Positions 21,697 to 31,799 of a stretch of DNA of 64,000 nucleotides are shown here, piece after piece. Position 1 is the stretch's first letter; each line of letters starts with the position of its first letter. The stretch spans positions 374,501-438,500 of the forward strand of contig JAIOKI010000011.1 in the NCBI GenBank assembly GCA_028335825.1, written 5' to 3'. Under the pieces are notes generated by a model, which did not search any database, was not told the origin of the DNA, and was given only the letters and a program-made list of their open reading frames with translations. The stretch comes from Nosema muscidifuracis. Taxonomy: Eukaryota > Microsporidia > Nosematidae. The position numbers and the translations under genes are program-made.

Positions 21697-24537
21697 CTAC
21701 ATTGAATACTTTGAAATCTTCTTAACAGAACATAAAGTAAGAGTCACCATCGAAGATTTTTTACAATTTATTTCAACATGATAAAATATATTGGAAACAC
21801 TCGTATTTGTAAGAGAGTTCATTCTTTCATCATTTTGATTAAGTTCTTTGGCGTGATTTTTACTAGTCAAGATATTTCCTGGATCATGATCTGCTAAAAT
21901 TTCTTCTTTATGAGTTTGTTGATTCTCTAATTCTTTAATTATATTTTCTTTGCATAATGAATTTTCATATGCTGAGTCTCCCGATTCTGATTTGGTATCA
22001 GTAATGCTGATATCATCCTCAGTGGAAAGAGGGTCAATGGAACTATCTGAATTACTTTTTTTGTATATTTTATTATTTGTTGAACGTTTATCATTGCCAA
22101 TATTTACTTCAAGATCATCTTTTTGAATAGTATGGCTCTTTTTTATTTTGTTGCTTACATCTTGTTCTTCTATTGTGTTTATGTCTATGTTATCTTGTAA
22201 ATTAGATTTTCTTTGTCTTGAATTACTATCATCAGAATTTTCATGATCTTCTATTTGTTTAGAATCATTTGATCGTTTATTTGAACAACAATATTGAATG
22301 TTTGATGCTTCAGAAGTATCTGTATAAATATCTTTATTTGTCAAATTTCCATCTGAATCAGAACTATGACGTTCTGGGGTGGTACTTACAAATTTAGTAT
22401 CAAAATAACTTTCTGAAGAAATTTCAGTATTTTCATCGAATACATTACTCTTGAATATTTCAGATGTTTGTTTATGATCAGGGTTGATTAAAATAACCTT
22501 TTCGTTTTCTTCTTTTTGATCTAGCAAAATTTCTGCATCTGATTTTACTTCTTTTTCATATCTATTAATATCCTTGACTTTATCGTATAATTTAAATGCA
22601 GAATTTGCTCTATTTTGTAGTGCAAAGAAATTATTTCTTTTTACATCATTCTCAGATTTATTATGACTCGGACAAATAACGCACGATTGTGTCTTTACAA
22701 AAGGTAATTCTTCTTGAATTGATACAGGATCAGATAATTTTGAAATTGTAACGATATCTAATAAATTTCTCCATTTTTCTATTTTTCCTTTGATTGAGTC
22801 ATCATCGCTTACAATTTGTAATCCATTTTTAGTACTATTATCTTCTGAAACGTCTTGTTGCGAATCTTTTTTAACACATGTAGGTTTTACTATCTCATAA
22901 AAATTGTAACTTTCATCTAAACTCGATTCTGTACTAAAGGGACTTATTACATTTGTAACTGTATATTGGCCTAAATTATCTTTTGATCCATACGATATTA
23001 CATTAGATTCTGCATTAAGAATCTGTGGCTTATTGTAAATCCCTGGATATAAATCAGCAAGCATACCTTCATTAACAGCCGAATTAATTTGTTTTTTCGG
23101 TTCTACAAATACCCCATTATAAAATTCATACTTATAATCTGGTGTTGAGGTCTCAAATCCTTTTTCCCTCAGCTCATTTTTGATTTTTTTGAGATTCTGT
23201 CTATTCTCTTTTATTTCTTGATCATTACCGTCAGATAAAGTTGAAGACCTGAACATATATTCAGATGGTGTGTTATTATTGCTTGATAAAAATCTTTCAT
23301 CCATTGTTATATCACTGATGGGTGAAATTGCTACTACTTTTTCATCTTCTGGAAAAGTAACGATACCTTCATTTTGTGGCATTTCAACCTCTTCAGATTT
23401 AATTTTTTTCTCGGTACTTGCATTTTTAAAATATGCTTGACTTATACTTCTTTTTCTTACTACGTATATAGGAGTTTTTTTTGTAGATTGATTTTTATCG
23501 TTTTGACTATATAATATTTCAAGGTCTCTTTGAGCAATATTAGTAGTTATTTCATTATTAGAATCATTTTCAATTATTTGAATAGTGTCTTCTCTAATAC
23601 TGCTAGCTATCTCGTTATTAGAAGCATTTTCTGTCACCTGAACAATTCCTTTTTTAATACTGCTAGTTATTTCATCATTAACACCTTTTTCAATGTTTTC
23701 TGTCACTTGAACAATTCCTTTTGTATTAATTGTAGTTATTTCATCATTAACACCTTTTTCAATGTTTTCTGTCACCTGAACAATTCCTTTTTTACTACTG
23801 CTAGTTATTTCATCATTAACACCTTTTTCAATGTTTTCTGTCACTTGAACAATTCCTTTTGTATTAATGGTAGTTATTTCATCATTAACAATTTTTCTAG
23901 TATTTTTAGATGATTTTTTTTCATATCTATAATGATCATTTTTTTTACTCGGATTTTCTTCTGAATCTTTAATTACTACAAAATTAGTACAATTGAACTC
24001 ATTATAATCATCACTAGATTTTCTGTCGATTACTTTTGGTATAGTTTCAGTTTGATTAGATACATTTTTTTTTTGATGTAAACCATTTGATTGATTTGAT
24101 TCAGAAATAATTAATTCTTTGTTTAGATCTTTAGGTTGTATTTTTCTACTAGTTGATTTTTTTGTAGAAGTAGATTCCTATATTTTTTCAGTATCTAAGT
24201 CTTTATACTCAGAAATGATAGTTGTTTCAGTAGTCTTTGGTCCTAATAGCGTATAATTAAGATCAATTTTGTACTCGGGTTCTCTATTAAACTCTTTTTC
24301 TTTTTCAGATATTAATTGATCATCAAATTCTTTTACATTTTTTTTTATTAAATTTTTAAGTATATCTTCTGCCTCTTTTAAATCCCTTTTAATATTAACC
24401 TTTGAATCACTATTTGACAAATTATGTTTTCGAGTTCCTTTGCTTCGATTAACATTCTTTTGATTATTTCTATGCTCTTTTGTTGATTTTATACATCCTA
24501 GTAACATTGATACGATACTAAAATACATTAAATTCAT
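21697..24537 (-). CDS. Secreted repeat protein with shared tail, split by one in-frame TAG
   Basis: From ATG 24537 (CCC at 24540-24542) a single frame runs 947 codons to 21697 with one interruption, a TAG at 24178-24180 (codon 120). The front part has the signal peptide (MNLMYFSIVSMLLGCIKS) and a basic, hydrophilic body. After the TAG the same frame continues without a break. It holds four units of 23 residues containing IVQVTENIEKGVNDEIT and a degenerate fifth, then a long Ser/Asp/Asn/Lys-rich region, and ends SMVTLTLCSVKKISKYSM, the cluster tail. The signal peptide and tail thus lie on opposite sides of the stop. Possible explanations are a recent nonsense mutation (young pseudogene), stop readthrough, or a base error. 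The second half has no ATG near its start; a GTG at 23844 is only the first permissive codon. Function unknown. Confidence 0.7.
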
Positions 24538-25379
24538 TAGGGTAGTTAAAATTACTACTTTTTTTAAGATATGACGAAAACAAACAAAATTAAATTAATT
24601 TAATGTGTTTACAAATAAAATATCCTGATAAATAAGTTATTAAAATAAACAAAGAATATTTTACTACATTTAAATCTATTATGTAATTAACTAATTTATA
24701 AGTAAAAAAAGTTAAAAAATTATATTGGCAAATGTTTTAAAAAATTAGAATTAAATTTTAGTCTAAAGTTTTTAAATATAATTTTTAAGTATTTGTTTGT
24801 ATAGAGAATTTAACCTTTAATATATTTTGTTTGTTTTTAAATTTTTTTTTATCTGATGGTAAAAAATTTATAGTTATTTACAGCATATAATGAAAAAATT
24901 ATACCTAATCATAATTTATAATATAAAAAGATTAAATTAAAAAAATAATTAATATATTAAATTAAATTAAAATATAATATAATATAATATTAAACAAAAA
25001 TTAATATATTAAATAAAAATATAATATTAAATTTAAAAATATTTTAAAACTTAATTAAATAAAATTTTATAAATTAAAAATTACATTTAATAAACTTAAT
25101 TAAAATATTATAAATTTTAATAAAATAAAAAATAATCAATAAACTTTCATAACATTAAAATACTAAATCGCTATTTTATATAAATTAATGTTCTATTTTA
25201 GAAATTAATTTCTTCTTTTTTTAAATATTTACGAAAGAAATTTCTATTAACAAATTGAATACATTTTTTCTTTAAATATGATTTATTTTATGAAGATATG
25301 TAATTTTTAATTTATAATATTTTTATTTAAATTAAATTATATATATAAATAAGAAAAAGATTATTCTAAGTCTTGAGAA

Positions 25380-26200
25380 CAAGAATAATGTATTTACATT
25401 AAACTAAATTATTTCTAAAGATAAAATATAACTACGAAGAATTTCTATGCTCGAAAAATTGGTATCTATACAGTGATATTATAAAATTAATATCTAAAAA
25501 ATTTACAAAATTAACGATGACCTAAATATTTGGATTATAAATCATCTTTCCTATCTACAATAGAAAACTTCTTAGGAAGAATAAGTATCATGTGCATTAC
25601 AAGATAGAAATTTCTATATTGAAATAAGAACCAGATTCTCTCATGTTTTGAGAAAAAGAAAATTGTAAACCACTTAGTCACCCAATCAATAGAATACTCT
25701 TAATGATATATGAGAAGACATGACAAAATTTCAAGATTTATTCATCTATGAATGAGTTTTATATACTGATTTAAGAACTTAAAGAATATCCTAAACTACT
25801 CAGTACAAAAGTATATGTAACAAAAAAGAAGAAATCGAATAAATAAAATAAGCTAAACATATTCATATTTGATAAAGTAAAAAAATAAATACTATCATTG
25901 AAGTAGGAATTACATCTTTTGACAATATAAGAACTTTTAATTAAAGAAAAATAAATACGATCTTCTAGCTATTATTGTGTCTCAATGTACAAGATAAAAA
26001 TAATCCTTGTTATAGCATAGTAACACAAAGCTTATAAGATCAGACTGATGAAAGAAGGAATATATAAAGTCAAAGATTTAAAATGTCTATTGAAAATTCA
26101 ATATTTAAATTTAGACATAAACTTTTGTTTATATAAGTATTAAAGATAGAATAATACTAAGAATGTCTATTTATAAATAAAGAAGAAGTTAAAACTTCAA
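25380..26200 (+). mobile_element. Degraded LINE (non-LTR retrotransposon) remnant
   Basis: Around 25,890-25,945 the plus strand reads NTIIEVGITSFDNIRTF, nearly the same block as the LINE remnant at 2.4 kb, followed by a broken KYDLLA-type run. Near 25,660-25,720 a run reads KKIVNHLVTQSIEYS, then YMRRHDKI. This is close to the conserved histidine/cysteine segment near the end of microsporidian LINE polymerases. Many stops and frame changes are present, and no intact frame remains. The boundaries are approximate. Confidence 0.6.
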
Positions 26201-26401
26201 ATTATTTATCCAATAAATAAAATTTAAGAAGTGATTTCTAATCTAAATTTTATATTTATTATGACTTTTTAATTAAGAATTAGTAGCATGATACTGTAAA
26301 TTATCATTTATTGAGATACTAAACATATTTTTTTCATTACAATGATTTAATATTATGTAATTTATAAACATAAAATAAAGATTTAAAACAAAAGATATTC
26401 A

Positions 26402-26660
26402 ATTAATTACAAGATTTATATTTATAATACGATATAAAAATTAAGTAATTTATATTTATTATACGATTTAAAAATTGATTAATTTTATATTTATTATATG
26501 ATTTATAATTTAGTAATTTTATATTTATTATATGATTTAAAAGATAAGTAATATTATATTTATTATATGATTTAAAAATAAGTAATGTTATATTTATTAT
26601 ACGATTTAAAAATTGATTAATTTTATATTTATTTTAAGATTTAAAAATTTAGTAATGTTA
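26402..26660 (+). repeat. About six copies of a ~45-bp AT-rich unit
   Basis: The pattern TTATATTTATTATACGATTT plus AAAAATTGATTAA recurs with small changes. Confidence 0.7.
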
Positions 26661-27107
26661 TTTTAAACCACTAAATGATAATTATATTAAATTAATATTA
26701 GAAACTTTTTAGTAAAATCATGTATTTTTTAAATATTAATGTAAATTTTTTTAATTATACAGTATCAACATAAAGCTATTGATTTTAAATTAAAATAATA
26801 TATAATTAAGTAAAAATATTATTTTTAAGTTGATAATTTTCTAGAATCTAAATGTTATACGAAATTTGTTTATCTTATGACTCATTTACTAAATCAAAAA
26901 ATATCAATCATTAAATCTACTTAACCATTTAATTATAAAACATTATTTTTTATAATTTAATTTAAATAAAATTTATTAAAAATTTGAATTTTTAGAAAAA
27001 CTAAGATATATGTTTATTTTACAATGTTTTTTTAATGTTTATAAATATAATGATTTAATTTTTAATTAAAAATAACTATAAATAAGTTTTTAATTAATTA
27101 CCCTTTA

Positions 27108-28670
27108 ATGAGTTATAAAACTTTACTTACTTCTTTTCTAGTTATTGCTATTAGATCTACTGAGAATATCATTAGTGAAAATAAAGATAATTTGGTAAAT
27201 AGTAGTTCAATTATCAAAACTAACGAAACTGTTGAAGAACCCCTTAAAGAAAATAATACTATTGAAGAACCTATTAAAGAGAATAAGAATGAAAAAGAAA
27301 CTAAGAAAGAAGAAGAAAATAATAATGTTGTAAATACTGTTGAAGAACCTATTAAAGAGAATAAGAATGAAAAAGAAACTGTTGAAGACAATAAGACTGT
27401 TGTAAATACTGTTGAAGTTAATAAAAATGAAGAAAAAACTGTTGAAGAACCCATTAAAGAAAATAAGAATGAAAAAGAAACTGTTGAAGACAATAAGAAA
27501 GAAAAAGAAAATTTTGAAGAAACTAAGAACGTCGTAGAATCTGTTAAAGAAAATAAAAATGAAGAAAAAACTGTTGAAGAACCCATTAAAGAGAATAAGA
27601 ATGAAGAAAAAGCTGTTGAAGTCAATAAGAATGTTGAAGAACCCATTAAAGAGAATAAGAATGAAGAACAAACTGTTGAAGAAACCAAGAATGAAGAAAA
27701 AACCACTGACGAGAAAAAGAATACTGTCTTAGAAACTGTTGAAGTTAATAATAATGGAGTAGAATCTGTTAAAGAAAATAAGAATGAAGAAAAAACTGTC
27801 GATGAACCTAAGAATGAAAAAGAAACTATTGACAAGGAAAATAATACTGTTGAAGAAAATAAGAATGAAAAAGTAAATGTTGAAGAACCTATTAAAGAAA
27901 CTAAGAATGAAGAAAAAACTCTTGAAGTTAATAATGATGTCGTAGAAACTGTTGAAGAAAATAAGAATGAAGAAGAAACTGTTGAAGAAAATAAGAATAA
28001 AGAAGGAACTGTTGAAGAAACTAAGAACGTCGTAGAAACTGTTAAAGAAAATAAAAATGAAGAAGAAACTGTTGAAGAAACTAAGAATGTCGTAGAAACT
28101 GTTGAAGTCAATAAGACTGTTGAAGAACCTAAGAAAGAAGAAGAAACTGTTGAAGTTAATAATAATCTCTTAGAATCTGTTAAAGAAACTAAAAACGTCG
28201 TAGAAACTGTTGAAGTCAATAAGACTGTTGAAGAACCCATTAAAGAGAATAATAATGTCGTAGAAACTGTTGAAGAACCCATTAAAGAGAATAAGAATGA
28301 AGAAGAACCTATTAAAGAAACTAAAAATGAAGAAAAAATTCTTGAAGTTAATAATAATGTTGTAAATACTGTTGAAGAGCCTATTAAAGAAAATAAGAAT
28401 GAAGAAGAAATTCTTGAAGTTAATAATGATGTCATAGAATCTGTTGAAGAAAATAAAAATGAAGAAGAACCTGAAAAATATCTAGAAAAAATTAATAATG
28501 AAGACAATACATCTAATAATACAGAAAAAGATGATGTTGATCATAATGAAAATATTGATTCAGAATCTGATTTGAGTGAATATTTAGAAAATAATATATT
28601 TTACCCTACAATTTGTACTTTTTATTCTTTAAGAAAGTGTCCTGTTTTTTTCGATTCTGATTCTGAATAA
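27108..28670 (+). CDS. Secreted Glu/Lys/Asn repeat protein with shared C-terminal tail
   Basis: 520 residues. MSYKTLLTSFLVIAIRS is a signal peptide. Residues ~35-440 consist of short shuffled modules (VEEPIKENKNEE, TVEETKNVVE, TVEVNNNV) in many orders, giving a highly charged and probably disordered or helical chain. An acidic segment follows (NTEKDDVDHNENIDSESDLSEY), then the tail TICTFYSLRKCPVFFDSDSE. A CCC motif at 27101-27103 precedes the ATG. It is the only tail-family member on the plus strand and marks the inner border of the cluster, next to HOP1. The long minus-strand frame opposite it is a by-product of the repeat composition. Function unknown. Confidence 0.85.
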   Translation: MSYKTLLTSFLVIAIRSTENIISENKDNLVNSSSIIKTNETVEEPLKENNTIEEPIKENKNEKETKKEEENNNVVNTVEEPIKENKNEKETVEDNKTVVNTVEVNKNEEKTVEEPIKENKNEKETVEDNKKEKENFEETKNVVESVKENKNEEKTVEEPIKENKNEEKAVEVNKNVEEPIKENKNEEQTVEETKNEEKTTDEKKNTVLETVEVNNNGVESVKENKNEEKTVDEPKNEKETIDKENNTVEENKNEKVNVEEPIKETKNEEKTLEVNNDVVETVEENKNEEETVEENKNKEGTVEETKNVVETVKENKNEEETVEETKNVVETVEVNKTVEEPKKEEETVEVNNNLLESVKETKNVVETVEVNKTVEEPIKENNNVVETVEEPIKENKNEEEPIKETKNEEKILEVNNNVVNTVEEPIKENKNEEEILEVNNDVIESVEENKNEEEPEKYLEKINNEDNTSNNTEKDDVDHNENIDSESDLSEYLENNIFYPTICTFYSLRKCPVFFDSDSE

Positions 28671-28959
28671 ATAATGTTTATTAAATTTATTGATTTAATT
28701 TTTATAAAAATATTTTCGAAACCTGTGTAAAAATACAGAATGTTTAAAATGATACCTTAAAGCTTGAATATGAAAAACAGGAAGAATTTTTAAACTAAGG
28801 TTTATTGATAAAAAAGTCTAAAAAAAATTATAAGCTTAGTGAATTTTTTATAAGAATCTATTAATATTCCAAAACATTTTTATTTTGTGTTATCGATAAA
28901 TAATAAATTTTTTTAAACAAATGAGATTTGTCAGTATAAAAAATTATTACCGTAAGTGT

Positions 28960-30219
28960 TTAATTTAATTTACTTTTTATATCTTCTATTGGCACTGAGC
29001 TCTTCCCTACTCTAAAATATTTTTTAAGTTTAGATTTAGTATATTCATCTTTTATAACACTAAATTTAATAAACCTCTTCTTACTGTGTATTTTAATAAA
29101 TCCTTCACTGGCTATTCTATTAAATAATTTGTTAAGTTTATCGTATTTTAACCCCATTCTTTTAGCTAAAGATTCTTTACTCTTATACTCTTCATTATAT
29201 AATACTGATAGTAATCTTCTTATAAGAGAAATCTCTGATAAGTTCTGGTTCATCTCTCCATAACAGAATGCACATTTATATTCTGACTTAGGAATTCTTT
29301 TATCATTATTACTAAAATATCCACAGCATACTGTATGTAACCAATTAGTACAAGTATCACAGTAAATCATATCAAAATGATTAGCATTAATCAAACAAGT
29401 ACATCTTATTGAGTCAATTTTATTTTCATTTATATTGGCTGTGATATTTTCTTTAATATTATCTTTGGCTTTATCTTCTTTGATTTCAATATTTTCTTTA
29501 ATATTATCTTTGACTTTATCTTCTTTGACTTCAATATTTTCTTTAATATTATCTTTGACATCAATATTTTCATTATAAACATCATCAACTTTAATAACAT
29601 CATTGGCTGTAATATCTTTTTTAACATCAATATTTTCATTTACTTTATTTTCATTAACTCTATCTTTAATTAATTTCTTTTCTATTTGTATACTGGATGG
29701 CACTACACCACTACTTCTTTCGAAATCAAACTTAATATTGTTAGTTCCATTATACTCATAAATAATTCCATTTCCATCTTTAAATCCATAAGGCTGGTAC
29801 TCATCAGGAGTATCAGAAGTATAAATCAACTTAACTGTTAAATATTTTTTTACAGGAAGAGGGTTCAATTTCTGTAACACTAAACAGAATTTCTTAATAT
29901 TTTGTATAAAACTTTTATCATCCTGTTGTGTATACCGAATATCAAATGTATAAGACTCTACAAGAGTATTAGGAGTATCTATATTGGTATATATTCCTAC
30001 AGTAAAACTTCTTAAATATTTTAACATTATGGTTTCATATATACCTCTTTCTAATAATGAAAGTAATAAAGAAGTCTTTTCATTTTTTTTTATACGTTTT
30101 AGTGGTATATTTTGGATATAAATTGTTTCATAACATTCTTCTGAAAATATATTCCGAAGATATGTTATACAACTAAATGTAGTGGATACTAATGTTTGAA
30201 GATGAAGTTGGGATTGCAT
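28960..30219 (-). CDS. HOP1: HOP1-like meiotic HORMA-domain protein
   Basis: 419 residues. Residues ~7-165 form a HORMA domain: LLLSLLERGIYETIMLKYLR matches the HOP1 core, and LNPLPVKKYLTVKLIYTSD with YQPYGFKDG matches its later strands. Residues ~185-255 are a linker with repeats of KDNIKENIEVKEDK. A PHD-type zinc finger follows at ~268-320 (C-x-C, then CDTCTNWLHTVCC and CAFC). Residues ~325-415 look like a winged helix (LAKRMGLKYDKLNKLFNRIA). HORMA-PHD-winged helix is the known order in fungal HOP1, where the C-terminal part binds chromatin. HOP1 works on meiotic chromosome axes, so the gene implies retained meiotic machinery. No CCC motif is seen; TATGCATAA repeats precede the ATG. Confidence 0.87.
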   Translation of the reverse strand: MQSQLHLQTLVSTTFSCITYLRNIFSEECYETIYIQNIPLKRIKKNEKTSLLLSLLERGIYETIMLKYLRSFTVGIYTNIDTPNTLVESYTFDIRYTQQDDKSFIQNIKKFCLVLQKLNPLPVKKYLTVKLIYTSDTPDEYQPYGFKDGNGIIYEYNGTNNIKFDFERSSGVVPSSIQIEKKLIKDRVNENKVNENIDVKKDITANDVIKVDDVYNENIDVKDNIKENIEVKEDKVKDNIKENIEIKEDKAKDNIKENITANINENKIDSIRCTCLINANHFDMIYCDTCTNWLHTVCCGYFSNNDKRIPKSEYKCAFCYGEMNQNLSEISLIRRLLSVLYNEEYKSKESLAKRMGLKYDKLNKLFNRIASEGFIKIHSKKRFIKFSVIKDEYTKSKLKKYFRVGKSSVPIEDIKSKLN

Positions 30220-30639
30220 ATTTTTTATGCATAATTTTTTATATTTATACTTAATATTTATGCATAATATTTTAAAATATTAATCTTTAATAAATTAATT
30301 GAGAAAAATATTATTATAATTTTATGTTAATCTTTTTTATAGATATAATATTTTGTTATTCATTTTGTATAGGTACAATAATTTATGTTATTCAAATTGT
30401 ATGAATATAATATTTTTGTTATTCATTTGTTCTTATTATAATATTATGTTACTCATAATAAATTATGTTTAAAATTAAAAATATTATAATAAGAACAATA
30501 TTTTTAACTCTTTTACTTTAATTTAGTATTTATTAATAACTTATATAGTTCATTAATAAAAGGTTATTACATTATTATTTTTCAAAGATTTCATCTTAAG
30601 TATGAGATAAATAAATATTTATCTATTTGTACATATTTT

Positions 30640-30870
30640 TAAATTATCTAGTTAAATCTCTTTATAAGTATTTTATAAGAAGTATATCATAAGAAGAATA
30701 TCTTAAGAAGGATATTATAAGAAGAATATAATAGATAATATATTATAAGAAATATATTATAAATACTATGTCATAAATAATATTATAAGAAATATATAAT
30801 AGATAATATATCATAAATAATATTATAAATATATCATATAAATATATCATAAAAAATATATCATATAAAT
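30640..30870 (+). repeat. AT-rich short tandem repeats between HOP1 and RPB5
   Basis: Shuffled copies of ATATCATAAATAATATTATA and AAGAAGAATAT of about 15-25 bp. I see no gene in the whole 30.22-30.88 kb spacer. Confidence 0.55.
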
Positions 30871-30878
30871 ATTTTTAA

Positions 30879-31490
30879 TTAAATCTTCATTATCTTATCT
30901 TCTACAACTTTATAATATAAAGAAGTTCCTGCTGTTCTACTCCTTCTAGTTATTTCAATTACATTCCCACATTCTGCTCCTAAATATCTACAAACAGGAT
31001 CCTTCTTAAGAATTTTAGGCATTTGTTCAGTAGATATCTTCATCTTATTAAGAACATTATCTTTCTCAACTTCTGATAAAATTCTATGTGGGGGTACTAA
31101 AGTATGTTTAGTTATATTAAATTGTATTTCTTCATCTCTAAATACTTCTATTTTCATTGTACTTGCATTTATAACTGTCATACCTGCTGAACTCATCTTC
31201 TGAGTTACTATTATAATAATGTGTGATATATTTATAGATTTGTATGTTTCTAATACTTTTTCTATACTGGATTTTCCTATCTTCTCATCATCCATAAAAT
31301 GTATTCCTACAGGTGTTTCTTTATTATGACATACGAATTTTAATATACTAACATCTTTATCACAATTAGGATATTGGATAATAAAATCTGAGTATTGTAA
31401 AGGTCTTTGGTCTGTTTGATATCCACGATCTTGAATCATTTCTATTATAGTATTTCTACATAACCAAAATTTACGAATCTTTTCTGACAT
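30879..31490 (-). CDS. RPB5: RNA polymerase subunit RPB5 (shared by Pol I, II, III)
   Basis: 203 residues, the normal length for eukaryotic RPB5 (RPABC1). The N-terminal jaw domain covers residues ~1-130. The C-terminal assembly domain, ~130-203, holds the signature HRILSEVEKDNVL, then QMPKILKKDPVCRYLG and VIEITRRSRTAGTSLYYKVV, which are almost invariant from archaea to humans. The start is set by the CCC at 31491-31493, touching the ATG. It is transcribed away from the JJJ1-like gene. RPB5 contributes to the lower jaw of all three nuclear RNA polymerases. Confidence 0.97.
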   Translation of the reverse strand: MSEKIRKFWLCRNTIIEMIQDRGYQTDQRPLQYSDFIIQYPNCDKDVSILKFVCHNKETPVGIHFMDDEKIGKSSIEKVLETYKSINISHIIIIVTQKMSSAGMTVINASTMKIEVFRDEEIQFNITKHTLVPPHRILSEVEKDNVLNKMKISTEQMPKILKKDPVCRYLGAECGNVIEITRRSRTAGTSLYYKVVEDKIMKI

Positions 31491-31499
31491 GGGTAGAGA

Positions 31500-31770
31500 A
31501 AAAATTAAAATTTGAAACTTTTTATTATAACAAGATTATATTTTTATAATAACAAGATTATGTTTTATAATAACAAGATTATATTTTATAATAAGAATGT
31601 ACTTTTATAAATTTCTTATTATAACAATAATGTAATTTAAAGTTTGAAACTTTTTATTATAACAAGAATGTACTTTTAAAATATAAATTTAAACTTTTAA
31701 ACTTTCAAAACAAAAATGTACTTTTTAAACTTCTTATTATAAAAAGAATGTACTTTTATATAAATTTCTT
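31500..31770 (+). repeat. AT-rich repeats between divergent genes
   Basis: Repeats of ATAACAAGATTATATTTT and AAGAATGTACTTTTA-type units, 20-45 bp each, fill the ~310-bp spacer between RPB5 and the J protein. Confidence 0.65.
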
Positions 31771-31799
31771 ATATCAATTCTAATATAAACACCCTTCAA

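Larger units (their letters stand above)
24538..27107. other. 2.6-kb gene-free stretch between divergent tail-family genes
   Basis: Extremely A/T-rich at the start (24.6-25.3 kb). A LINE remnant at 25.38-26.2 kb and a tandem repeat at 26.4-26.66 kb follow. The two flanking genes are transcribed away from each other. Confidence 0.6.

Noticed and set aside
27113-28507. 464-codon minus-strand frame opposite the E/K/N repeat gene
   Set aside because: Ser/Phe/Leu repeats are the mirror of the GAA/AAT repeats on the plus strand. The plus-strand gene has the CCC motif, signal peptide and family tail.
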